A stretch of 64,000 nt of DNA, taken from the NCBI GenBank assembly GCA_020199775.1, contig JAIVJZ010000040.1, positions 930,001 through 994,000 on the forward strand, read 5' to 3'. Below are positions 36,935 through 45,167 of the stretch, piece by piece. The notes below the pieces were generated by a model, which saw only the letters and a program-made list of their open reading frames with translations, ran no database searches and was not told where the DNA came from. The stretch's first letter is position 1, and the number at the start of each line of letters is the position of its first letter. The translations under genes and the position numbers were made by a program. The DNA is from Acidobacteriota bacterium. Its GTDB lineage: Bacteria > Acidobacteriota > Blastocatellia > Pyrinomonadales > Pyrinomonadaceae.

Positions 36935-38026
36935 ATGAAGCACCGATTCCCCCTCCCGACACTCGTTTTCATCGCCGCGCTGTGCGCCGTGTCGCTCTCG
37001 ACGGCGCAGACCACACAGACGCAACCCGCACCCGCCGCAAACAACGGCGACGGCGTGACGCTCGCACGGGAGACGCGCCTGCGCAACGTGCGCCAGTTGA
37101 CGTTCGGCGGCGAGAACGCCGAGGCGTATTTCAGCGGCGACGGCAAACAACTCATCTTCCAGTCGAAGCGCGACGGGCGCGGGTGCGATCAGATTTACAC
37201 GATGCGCGCCGACGGCTCGGACGTGCGCATGGCCTCGACCGGCAAGGGGCGCACGACCTGCTCCTACATCTTCCCGAAAAATCCGAAGCGCATACTTTAC
37301 GCCTCCACGCACCTCGGGTCGCCCGACTGCCCGCCCAACCCCGATTTCTCGAAAGGCTACGTCTGGGCGATCTACCCCTCGTACGACATCTTCACCGCCG
37401 ACGCCGACGGCTCGAACGTGCGCGCGCTGACGACCACTCCGGGCTACGACGCCGAGGCGACCATCTCGCCCGACGGCAAACGGATCATCTTCACCTCGAT
37501 GCGCGATGGCGACCTCGACCTCTACACGATGGACTCTACGGGGCGCAACGTGCGCCGCCTGACGACTGAACTCGGCTACGACGGCGGCGCGTTCTTCTCC
37601 GCCGACGGCAAGCAGATCGTCTACCGTTCCTACCACCCGCGCACGCCCGAACAGATCGCGCGCTACCGGCAGAAACTCGACGAGAACTTGATCGAGCCGA
37701 CCGTCTTCGAGGTCTGGGTGATGAACGCCGACGGCACGAACAAGCGGCAGGTGACGCGCCTCGGCGCGGCCAGTTTCGCCCCCTACTTCTTCCCCGACGC
37801 CAAACGCATCATCTTCTCCTCGAACGTCAACGACCCCATACGGCGCAACTTCGACCTCTACGCGATCAATATCGACGGGTCGAACTTTGAACGCATCACT
37901 TACGAAGAGACCTTCGACGGCTTCCCGATGTTCACGCCCGACGGGCGGAAACTGGTCTTCGCCTCGAACCGCAACGCCAAGGCTCGCGGCGACACGAACA
38001 TTTTCATCGCCGATTGGGTGGAATAA
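36935..38026 (+). CDS. Secreted PD40/TolB-like beta-propeller protein
   Basis: 363 aa. Signal peptide (LVFIAALCAVSLSTAQ), then PD40-type propeller repeats: AEAYFSGDGKQLIFQSKRDG, AEATISPDGKRIIFTSMRDG, GGAFFSADGKQIVYRS, FAPYFFPDAKRIIFSSN and GFPMFTPDGRKLVFASNRN. These WD40-like blades are found in TolB and in many exported peptidase-associated proteins. A probable periplasmic binding scaffold; the partner is unknown. It is 11 bases after serC and is separated from the M28 peptidase by a perfect hairpin. Confidence 0.88.
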   Translation: MKHRFPLPTLVFIAALCAVSLSTAQTTQTQPAPAANNGDGVTLARETRLRNVRQLTFGGENAEAYFSGDGKQLIFQSKRDGRGCDQIYTMRADGSDVRMASTGKGRTTCSYIFPKNPKRILYASTHLGSPDCPPNPDFSKGYVWAIYPSYDIFTADADGSNVRALTTTPGYDAEATISPDGKRIIFTSMRDGDLDLYTMDSTGRNVRRLTTELGYDGGAFFSADGKQIVYRSYHPRTPEQIARYRQKLDENLIEPTVFEVWVMNADGTNKRQVTRLGAASFAPYFFPDAKRIIFSSNVNDPIRRNFDLYAINIDGSNFERITYEETFDGFPMFTPDGRKLVFASNRNAKARGDTNIFIADWVE

Positions 38027-38031
38027 AGTAG

Positions 38032-38102
38032 TAGAGGTCAGAGGTCAGAGGTTAGTAAAGACAGTTTTGAACTGATCTCTAACCTCTGACCTCTGACCTC
38101 TA
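38032..38102. repeat. Heptamer-type inverted repeat, 24-bp perfect arms (AGAGGTC units)
   Basis: TAGAGGTCAGAGGTCAGAGG plus TTAG (38032-38055) and its exact reverse complement (38079-38102). The unit AGAGGTC repeats with period 7. It begins 5 bases after the stop of the PD40 gene and ends 9 bases before the ATG of the M28 peptidase. Confidence 0.9.
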
Positions 38103-38111
38103 GAAAAAAAT

Positions 38112-40196
38112 ATGAGACGTAAAACTTTTCAACTATTGCTCGTCGCCGTACTGGCGACGAGCGCGTTCGCGCAGCGGGGCGGTTTGAGCCGGAGCGACGT
38201 GAGCGCGGAGCGTTTGCGCGCGCACGTTGCGTATCTGGCTTCGGATGAGTTGGGCGGCAGGCGCACGGGGACACCGGGCGCGGCAACGGCTGCGCAGTAC
38301 ATCGCGCTGGAGTTTCAACGCTACGGGCTCGGCGGCGGCGTCAAATGGCCTGCGGGCACGAAGGAGCGTCTGAACGCTTACCTGCAAAAGTTTCCGTACG
38401 TCTCCGGCGTCGAACTCGGCAAGGCGAACGCGATGACGTTCACGCCGCGCACGCGCGAGGCGACGGCGGCGCAGGAGGCGCACGCGGCGGCAATGTCGCT
38501 CGACATGCGCGTGGGCGAAGATTGGACGCCGCTCGCCTGGAGCGCGAACGCGCGCGTGGAGAGCGCGCCCGTCACGTATGTCGGTTACGGCATCACGGCG
38601 GCCGAGTTGCAGCACGACGACTATGCGGGCGTGGACGTGCGCAACCGCATCGCACTCGCCTTCGCGGACACGCCCGACGGCGACAACCCGCACGGCAGCT
38701 TCGCACGCTTCGCAGACCTTCGCTTCAAGGCGGCGGCGGCGCGCGACCACGGCGCGCGCGCTCTCGTCCTCATCGCGCGCGAAGAGAATTTCAAGGACGA
38801 AAAGATCGCGCGCCTGCGCGTTGACGAAAGCGTCGCCACGGGCGATGCGGGGATCCCCGTCGTCGTCATCTCGCGGCAGGCCGCGCGCCGCGCGCTGGAA
38901 GCGGCGGCGACGCCGAAGATGACCTTTGAAGAACTGGAAAAGGCCGTCTCTCCCGCGCCGCACGCGGCAGGGCGAAGCGCGGCGCAGAGCGCACCGCCGC
39001 CGCAGCGGCAGGACACGCGGAAGCCCGCGGCGGCGGCGCGTCGCAGTTTTTCCGCGCCGCTGCAAAATATCGCATTCGCAATCAACACGGAAATCGTGCG
39101 GCGCGAAGCCCCCGCGGCCAACGTCGTCGGGATACTCGAAGGCGCGGACGCGAAGTTGAAGGATGAAGTCGTCGTCATCGGCGCGCACTACGATCACCTC
39201 GGGCGCGGCGGGCAGGGAAGTCTCGCCGGGCGCGAGGGCGAGATTCATCACGGCGCGGACGACAACGCTTCGGGCGTGGCGGGCTTGCTCGAACTCGCGC
39301 GCACGTTCGCGAAGGAGCGCAAGTCAATTCGTCGCACGTTGGTCTTTATCGCCTTCGGCGGTGAAGAGGAGGGCTTGCTCGGTTCGAGTTATTACGTGAG
39401 GAATCCGTCGCTGCCGCTCGCGCGGACGGTGGCGATGATCAACCTCGACATGATCGGGCGGATGAAGGAGAACAGATTAATCGTGGGCGGCGTCGGCACG
39501 GCGCAGGAGTGGAAGACATGGATCGCGGAGGCTAACAGCCGACTCCAACTCGACGTTGCGGCGTCGGGCGCGGCCTCGTCGAAAGAGGAAGGCGAACGGG
39601 AACGCTACCCGGTGGTCGTCGGCGCGAACGGAGGCACGATTGCGACAGTCACGCCGGGCGGGCGTTTCGCTTTGACCATGACGGAAGACGGCTTCGGGCC
39701 GAGCGACCATGCCTCTTTCTACGCCAAGCAGACGCCCGTGCTCTTCTTCTGGACGGGCACGCACGAGGACTATCACAAGCCGTCGGACACTGCCGACCGC
39801 ATCAACTACGAAGGCCAACTGCGGATCGTCTCTTTCGTCAGAGACATCGTGAGCTCTCTGGACGCGAGCGACGCGCGCCCGACTTACACGCTCGCCAAGT
39901 CGGACGCGGCGGCGGGGCGTTCCACGGGCTTCCGCGTCTACCTCGGCACGATCCCGAATTACGCCGAAAGCGGCGACGGACTGAAACTCGACGCCGTGCG
40001 CGAAGACTCGCCGGCGGCGAAGGCCGGCCTGTCGGCGGGCGACGTGATCGTGCGGCTGGCCGGGCGCGACGTGCGCAACGTCTACGATTACACTTACGCG
40101 CTCGGCGAGATGCGCGCCGGGGTGGAGTATGAAGTGGAAGTGGTGCGCGGGGGCGAGCGGCTGAAACTAAAGCTGACGCCCGTTGCGAGGAAATAG
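38112..40196 (+). CDS. Secreted M28-family metallopeptidase with PA and PDZ domains
   Basis: 694 aa. Signal peptide ending AFAQ. A protease-associated-like domain (about residues 150-270) is followed by the M28 catalytic domain. Zinc ligands and catalytic residues appear in order: GAHYDH, GADDNASG, FGGEEEG, INLDMIG and GTHEDYHKPSD. A C-terminal PDZ domain (about 620-694, AKAGLSAGDVIVRLAGRD) is unusual for simple aminopeptidases but seen in this group. It acts in the periplasm or outside on peptides. It is downstream of the propeller protein. Confidence 0.92.
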   Translation: MRRKTFQLLLVAVLATSAFAQRGGLSRSDVSAERLRAHVAYLASDELGGRRTGTPGAATAAQYIALEFQRYGLGGGVKWPAGTKERLNAYLQKFPYVSGVELGKANAMTFTPRTREATAAQEAHAAAMSLDMRVGEDWTPLAWSANARVESAPVTYVGYGITAAELQHDDYAGVDVRNRIALAFADTPDGDNPHGSFARFADLRFKAAAARDHGARALVLIAREENFKDEKIARLRVDESVATGDAGIPVVVISRQAARRALEAAATPKMTFEELEKAVSPAPHAAGRSAAQSAPPPQRQDTRKPAAAARRSFSAPLQNIAFAINTEIVRREAPAANVVGILEGADAKLKDEVVVIGAHYDHLGRGGQGSLAGREGEIHHGADDNASGVAGLLELARTFAKERKSIRRTLVFIAFGGEEEGLLGSSYYVRNPSLPLARTVAMINLDMIGRMKENRLIVGGVGTAQEWKTWIAEANSRLQLDVAASGAASSKEEGERERYPVVVGANGGTIATVTPGGRFALTMTEDGFGPSDHASFYAKQTPVLFFWTGTHEDYHKPSDTADRINYEGQLRIVSFVRDIVSSLDASDARPTYTLAKSDAAAGRSTGFRVYLGTIPNYAESGDGLKLDAVREDSPAAKAGLSAGDVIVRLAGRDVRNVYDYTYALGEMRAGVEYEVEVVRGGERLKLKLTPVARK

Positions 40197-40200
40197 CCGA

Positions 40201-40275
40201 AGGTAAAAGGGGAAAGGGTAAGGGGAAAGGGTGAACTGATCGTCACCTTTCGCCCTTACCCTTTTACCTTTACCC
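40201..40275. repeat. Heptamer-like inverted repeat (A/G-rich arms)
   Basis: The left arm (40201-40234) is made of GGGGAAA/GGTAAAA-type units; the right arm (40243-40275) holds the complementary CCCTTAC/CTTTTAC units. It lies between two convergent genes, 8 bases from the 3' end of the RRM gene, and may act as a terminator. It is related to the element at 3595. Confidence 0.75.
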
Positions 40276-40283
40276 GATTGTTT

Positions 40284-40676
40284 TTACCAGCGGGGTTCGC
40301 GGTCGCCGCCACCACCACTGCCGCCGCCGCCACCGTAGCCGCCTCCGCGACCGCCGCCACCGCCGCCATAACCGCCGCCACCGCCGCCATAACCGCCGCG
40401 GCCGCCGCCGCCGCCGCCGCTGCGGTCAGCTTTCGGGCGGGCTTCGTTGACCGTCAGGTTGCGGCCGCCGAGGTCTTTGCCGTTGAATTGTTCGATGGCC
40501 GCCGCCGCGCCTTCCGATGTCGCCATTTCGACGAAGCCGAAGCCGCGCGAGCGACCCGTCTCGCGGTCTTCGATCACGGATGCCGACTCAACTTCGCCCG
40601 CTTGCGAGAACAGATCGCGCAGTTCGTCGCTCGTGGTGCGGAAGGAGAGGTTCCCCACGTAAAGTTTCGTACCCAT
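40284..40676 (-). CDS. RRM-type glycine-rich RNA-binding protein
   Basis: 130 aa. A single RRM (residues 1-80) with RNP2 LYVGNL and RNP1 RGFGFVEM, followed by a GGYGGGGGG-type glycine-rich tail ending REPRW. This is the cyanobacterial/acidobacterial Rbp-like class of RNA chaperones, often cold-responsive. The tail is encoded by CCGCCGCCA-type repeats prone to length change. Confidence 0.92.
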   Translation of the reverse strand: MGTKLYVGNLSFRTTSDELRDLFSQAGEVESASVIEDRETGRSRGFGFVEMATSEGAAAAIEQFNGKDLGGRNLTVNEARPKADRSGGGGGGRGGYGGGGGGYGGGGGGRGGGYGGGGGSGGGGDREPRW

Positions 40677-41242
40677 ATCTTTTGTCCTTAAAAAAGTCGA
40701 AGGAAGCGCGGGCGTCTTTCAGATCAAGCTGGCCGAAGTCTTCCGATAATCTCTGGCAAACGGCTCGGCGGCGACACGCCCGCTGCTCTGACACTAACGA
40801 GAGCGGCTTCTAACAGATTAACAACCCAACCTCACTCTCTCCTCAGCCGGACGCCGTCGCCGAACTTCAGTCGCGGGCAGGCACATCACCGTAGACGTGC
40901 GAGAGCAGGAACTTCGAACAGGCGAAAGTATGAACGCAATCGCCGCCGAGCGCAAGAGATAAGTTTGCCCGCGCGGCGCGCGGGAAACTCACCGGCGAGA
41001 GGCCGAAAACGGACGCGCCCCCGCGCGCCGCGCGGCCGCGGCCGCGACCAACATCGAGTTCGGCATGAACAGCCAACGCCCGCACGATTTTGCTCTTGAA
41101 ATGCTAGGTGCTTTGTCGCAGAATGTGCGCAGACGAACAAACGAGTTCTTCTGAGCCACTCCAAACGCCGCATTGGGCAAGCGGCTCGTTGTTTATCACG
41201 CCATCCCCGCAGCTTATCGGGACTATAAGGAATCCGCATATT
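40677..41242. other. Intergenic region upstream of the kinase gene, no gene seen
   Basis: About 560 bases between the divergent RRM and kinase genes. There is a strong CCCGCGCGGCGCGCGGG palindrome near 40969-40985 and very GC-rich tracts after it. The kinase frame is open back to 41108, so an N-terminal extension of 45 residues is possible, but it lacks conserved sequence. No clear promoter hexamers could be placed. Confidence 0.5.
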
Positions 41243-44200
41243 ATGATCGGGCAGACCATTTCCCATTACCGCATTCTGGAACAGATCGGCGAGGGCGGGA
41301 TGGGAGTGGTCTACGAAGCGGAAGACACGCGGCTCGGCCGGCGCGTCGCCATCAAAATTCCTTCCGCCGCGCCCGACAGCCACAACCACCACGCGCGCTT
41401 CCTGCGCGAAGCCCGCTCTATCTCCGCGCTCAGCCACGCCCACATCGCCACGCTCTTCGACTACGGCGAGACGCCGGACGGGCGGCCCTTCATCGTCATG
41501 GAGTTGGTCAACGGGCGGGAGTTGGGCGACCTGATGCGCGCCGGAGAGTTATCCATCGCGCGCGCCATCGAGATCATCGCCGACGTGGCCGAGGCGCTTT
41601 CCGAAGCTCACCGCCGCGGCATCATTCACCGCGACGTGAAACCTTCCAACGTCATCATCAACGAGCGCGGCGAAGTGAAAGTGCTCGACTTCGGGCTGGC
41701 GAAACTCATCACCGAAGGGGCGGAACTCGACCAGAACGCCGTGACGCTCGCGGGCGTCAAAACGCGCAGCGACGTGATGCTCGGCACGCCGCTTTATCTT
41801 TCGCCCGAACAGGCGAAGGCCGCGCCCGTAGACGGCCGCAGCGACATCTTCAGTCTCGGCGCGCTGCTCTACGAGAGCATCACCGGCCGCCCGGCCTTCT
41901 CCGGCGCGACCGTGGTAGAGATCGCGGCGCAGGTGCTCCACGTCACGCCGCCCCCGCCTTCGCAACTCAACCGGCTCGTGCCCGCCGAACTCGACCGCAT
42001 CACCCTGAAAGCCCTCGCCAAGCGACCCGAAGATCGTTACCAGAAGGCCGAAGACTTGATCGCAGACCTGCGCGCGCTCAGTTTTCATTTCTCCGAGTTG
42101 GACGACACGCGCACGCCGAGCATGACCTCCAACGCGTCCGGTGCATATCGCACCAGCGCGCACCGCGCCACTTCGCTGACGACGCTCTCGGACAACTTGC
42201 GCCGCCCGCGCCTCTCCATCGCCGCCGTGATCGTCGGCGTCGCCGTGCTGGCGGGCATCGCGTGGGGCACGAGTTGGCTGTTGCGCCCCCGGCCGCACGA
42301 GCCGCCGGACGAAGCGAAGGCCGTCTACGAGGTGGGCACGAATTTGCTGCGCGAGGGCGCGTACTATCAGGCGAGCACGCGGCTGGAGCAGGCCACCAAG
42401 CTGGACGACAGGTTCGTGCTGGCGCACGCGCGGCTGGCCGAGGCTTTGACCGAACTCGACGACGCCGACGGCGCGCGGCTTTCGATGCTGCGCGTCGATT
42501 CGCACGCCGCCGAGCGCGACGCCCTCTCGCAAGTGGACGCCCTGCGTCTCGTCGCCATCCGCGCGACCATCACGCGCGACTTCACGCGCGCCGTGGACGC
42601 GTACCAGCAGATCGCGCGCCAGTTGCCCGACCGCGCCGACGTCTACGTTGACCTCGGGCGCGCCTACGAGAAGACGGATCAGGTCAAAGAGGCGTTCGCC
42701 GGTTATTTCGAGGCGACCAAGCGCAATCCGGAGAACGCGACGGCCTACCTGCGCATCGGCATCCTCGCCACGCGCGACGGCAATCCGGCCGCCGCGCTCT
42801 CGGCCTTCGACAGGGCCGAACAGCTTTACAAAAAGTATGCCAGCACCGAAGGGCAGACCGAAGTGCTCTACCGCCGCGGTTACCTCTCACGCACGCGCGG
42901 CCACCTTGACGAGGCGCACACGCAGTTGCAGCAGGCGCTCGACATGGCGAAGGCGGGGGGCAACCTGTCGCAGCGCATCAACACGTTGTTGCAGTTGAGC
43001 GCGGTCGCCACGAATAAGAACGATCCGGCGGGCGCGCAAGCCTACGCGAGCGAGGCGGTCGAACTGGCGCAGGCTAACGGCATGGAGAATCTGGTCGCGC
43101 TCAGCCTCGTAGACCTCGGCAACACTTTTCGTGGTCAGGGTAAAAACGCCGAAGCCGAAAAGTACTTGCAGCAGGGGCTTCTGTCGGCGCAACGGAGCAA
43201 CGCCTCGCGTTACGCGGCCAAGGCGTTCATCAACCTCGGCAGCCTGAACATCCAGCAGGGCAAGACCGAAGAGGGCATCCGGCTCGTCCAGCAGGCGCTC
43301 AACTTCTATCAATCGGGCGGCTACCGGAAAGAGGCGGCGCAGGCCATCGCCATCCTCGGCCGCGCCAAACGCCAGAAAGGCAATTACGAGGAAGCGCTGA
43401 AAGACTTCCATCAGACCCTCAGCTTCGCGCAACAGGCCGTCGATCTCTCGCTCGCGGCGGAGATGCGTTCGGAAATCGGCAACGTGCTTCTCCAGCAAGA
43501 CAGGTACATGGAAGCGCTTCAACATTTCGACGAGGGCTACAAGATTTACAAATCTCTCAACAACGAACTGCGCATCGGCTACGGCTTATACAATCGCGGC
43601 GACGCGCTCTGGCCGCTCGGCCGCTACGACGAGGCGCAATCGATGTTTGAACAGGCGCTCGCCATCGCCAAAAAACCGGGCCGACAGAATAAAGAGTTGT
43701 TGGCCTACATTCATCTGGCGCGGGCGAACATGGCTTTGAGTCAAAGAAACTTCCCCGAGGCCAAAACCGAAGCCGCGCAGGCGCGCGAGGCGGCGGGCGA
43801 GCAAAACAAAACAACCTCGGTCGAGGCGCGGCGCGCCTTAGGGTTGGCGCAAACGTTTTCCGGCGCGCGCCCCCCCGGGATCGCGCTGTGCAAAGAGGCT
43901 CTCGCGAGCGCGCAGGAAGTGGGCGACCCGTGGCTCATCTCCACCACCCAACTCGCGCTCGCCGAAGCCTTACTCGAAGGCGGCGACCAGGCGGGCGCGC
44001 TCGCCAACGCGCAGGAAGCGCAGGCGAGTTTCGCGCGCTTCGGGCAAAAAGTTTCAGAGTGCCGCGCGTGGTTGATCACGGCGGACGCCAGCCGGCGGGC
44101 GGGGAATCTGGAAGCGGCGCGCGATTACGCGTCCCGCGTCACGAATATACTGGCAGAACTTCAACAGAAATGGGGGGCAGAAGTTTTCAACGTTTATCAG

Positions 44201-44263
44201 GCGAGACCGGACGTGCAGGAAGGCCGCAAACTACTCGGCGGGTTAGTCGCCAACGTCCGGTAA
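41243..44263 (+). CDS. Serine/threonine protein kinase with TPR repeats
   Basis: 1006 aa from ATG 41243 (MIGQTISHYRILEQIGEGGMGVVYEAED). Complete Hanks kinase: GEGGMG loop, VAIKI lysine, HRDVKPSN catalytic loop, DFGLAKL, SPEQAK. One membrane segment (about residues 330-352, AAVIVGVAVLAGIAWG) separates it from a roughly 650-residue extracytoplasmic part that is almost entirely TPR-like helical repeats. AAGGA lies upstream. It is followed within 37 bases by two small genes sharing a motif, which may be its targets or partners (inference). Confidence 0.92.
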   Translation: MIGQTISHYRILEQIGEGGMGVVYEAEDTRLGRRVAIKIPSAAPDSHNHHARFLREARSISALSHAHIATLFDYGETPDGRPFIVMELVNGRELGDLMRAGELSIARAIEIIADVAEALSEAHRRGIIHRDVKPSNVIINERGEVKVLDFGLAKLITEGAELDQNAVTLAGVKTRSDVMLGTPLYLSPEQAKAAPVDGRSDIFSLGALLYESITGRPAFSGATVVEIAAQVLHVTPPPPSQLNRLVPAELDRITLKALAKRPEDRYQKAEDLIADLRALSFHFSELDDTRTPSMTSNASGAYRTSAHRATSLTTLSDNLRRPRLSIAAVIVGVAVLAGIAWGTSWLLRPRPHEPPDEAKAVYEVGTNLLREGAYYQASTRLEQATKLDDRFVLAHARLAEALTELDDADGARLSMLRVDSHAAERDALSQVDALRLVAIRATITRDFTRAVDAYQQIARQLPDRADVYVDLGRAYEKTDQVKEAFAGYFEATKRNPENATAYLRIGILATRDGNPAAALSAFDRAEQLYKKYASTEGQTEVLYRRGYLSRTRGHLDEAHTQLQQALDMAKAGGNLSQRINTLLQLSAVATNKNDPAGAQAYASEAVELAQANGMENLVALSLVDLGNTFRGQGKNAEAEKYLQQGLLSAQRSNASRYAAKAFINLGSLNIQQGKTEEGIRLVQQALNFYQSGGYRKEAAQAIAILGRAKRQKGNYEEALKDFHQTLSFAQQAVDLSLAAEMRSEIGNVLLQQDRYMEALQHFDEGYKIYKSLNNELRIGYGLYNRGDALWPLGRYDEAQSMFEQALAIAKKPGRQNKELLAYIHLARANMALSQRNFPEAKTEAAQAREAAGEQNKTTSVEARRALGLAQTFSGARPPGIALCKEALASAQEVGDPWLISTTQLALAEALLEGGDQAGALANAQEAQASFARFGQKVSECRAWLITADASRRAGNLEAARDYASRVTNILAELQQKWGAEVFNVYQARPDVQEGRKLLGGLVANVR

Positions 44264-44300
44264 ATTTGGTTCTTAACTTAACTGTGAAAGGAAAACGGAC

Positions 44301-44453
44301 ATGAGCGATAACGAAACCACAACGCGGGATCAGGAGACGGAAGAGGAACCGTCAACTGACACCACCGCGTCAGCTGATTCGTCTGACACCGTAGCAGCCG
44401 AAGGCGACCCCCCGATCATAGTTCAGGGCGGCGGCTCTGGGACTTCCAGCTAA
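44301..44453 (+). CDS. Small acidic Ser/Thr-rich protein with PPIIVQGGGS motif
   Basis: 50 aa. The first 32 residues are Asp/Glu/Ser/Thr-rich and disordered; the end is AEGDPPIIVQGGGSGTSS. AAAGGA lies before the ATG. The 41 bases 44397-44437 match 44646-44686 of the next gene at 39 positions, so this is a truncated paralogue or a tail-only variant. It is 37 bases after the kinase gene. Abundant Ser/Thr would offer phosphorylation sites. No family is recognised. Confidence 0.65.
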   Translation: MSDNETTTRDQETEEEPSTDTTASADSSDTVAAEGDPPIIVQGGGSGTSS

Positions 44454-44479
44454 GCCAGCACATGCAGGCCGCCACAACC

Positions 44480-44532
44480 GACGGAGCGAGTGGGATCAAG
44501 TCGTAGCGAACTCACTTCCCACTCGCTCCGTC
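44480..44532. terminator. Strong hairpin, probable terminator or attenuator
   Basis: GACGGAGCGAGTGGGA (44480-44495) and the exact complement TCCCACTCGCTCCGTC (44517-44532). There is no long T-run, so read-through to the next small gene is possible. Confidence 0.65.
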
Positions 44533-44624
44533 CTTACTCGTCAAACGTGGCGACGTGATGCGCAAGTTTTATCGCACCTCACACCGCAAACCTCAACAGA
44601 CCTCAACTGTAAAGGAGCATCAAC

Positions 44625-44867
44625 ATGAGTGACCCAAATCCTCTGGCCGAAGGCGACCCCCCGATCATTGTTCAAGGCGGCGGCTCGGTGAGCATCATCG
44701 TCCCGCCAAACTTCAGCGAGCAGACCATCAGCTCGTACCTGCAGACGGGCGGCGGGCACGGGAAAGATTTCAAGAACGACGGCGTCCATCTCATCAGTTT
44801 GCAGATTGACGAGGACACGCCTATCCCTCTAAACAAAAACGCGAAGATCACCATCAACTACAAATGA
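44625..44867 (+). CDS. Small protein with PPIIVQGGGS motif, longer paralogue
   Basis: 80 aa. It opens MSDPNPLAEGDPPIIVQGGG and continues with beta-rich sequence (SIIVPPNF, HLISLQIDEDTPIPL, AKITINYK) and a GGGHGKDF turn. No signal peptide or cysteines. AAAGGAG lies at correct spacing before the ATG, and the leader resembles that of the preceding gene. The two small genes after a TPR-kinase look like a duplicated unit. Function unknown. Confidence 0.7.
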   Translation: MSDPNPLAEGDPPIIVQGGGSVSIIVPPNFSEQTISSYLQTGGGHGKDFKNDGVHLISLQIDEDTPIPLNKNAKITINYK

Positions 44868-44872
44868 TAGGG

Positions 44873-45110
44873 AGCGAGCGCGGGGGCGACTTATTTCACA
44901 GCCGCCCCGCTCTCGCTGCGAACATTCGAGAGGCGGGCGTCCAAGTCAGACGCGCCCGCCTCTCGATCTTTAACGTGGGTTCGATCTAAGCGGGAGTTAC
45001 GGCCGCAAGCCCCGCCGTTGACGAAAGAGATTCAACCTCGAAATTCTTTCGCCACCGGCGGGGCTTCTCAATGTTATCTACTGCTCGCTCCTCACGGCTT
45101 GCGCCGTGAG
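44873..45110. other. Gene-free stretch with four successive hairpins
   Basis: Four inverted repeats follow each other: 44873/44917 (AGCGAG...CTCGCT, imperfect), CGAGAGGCGGGCG at 44927-44939 with 44953-44965, AAGCCCCGCCG at 45007-45017 with 45056-45066, and CTCACGGC at 45091-45098 with 45103-45110. The region 44868-45167 has no credible gene. The hairpins may terminate transcription from both sides. Confidence 0.6.
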
Positions 45111-45167
45111 CTATAAACCTTGCGCCCCTGTCGGGCTTGAGGAACACGGCACCTGCTTAAATCTAAC

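Noticed and set aside
33682..38102. CRISPR array
   Set aside because: The tandem units are 7 bases long with no spacers and the arms are inverted. No cas gene is present.
40867..41085. Small minus-strand open frame of 72 codons before the kinase gene
   Set aside because: Low-complexity Arg/Ala/Gly sequence, no ribosome binding site, no resemblance to a protein.
44301..44867. RiPP precursor pair
   Set aside because: There is no cysteine-rich or repeated core and no modifying enzyme beside them. The shared motif lies in the middle or end without a leader-core pattern.
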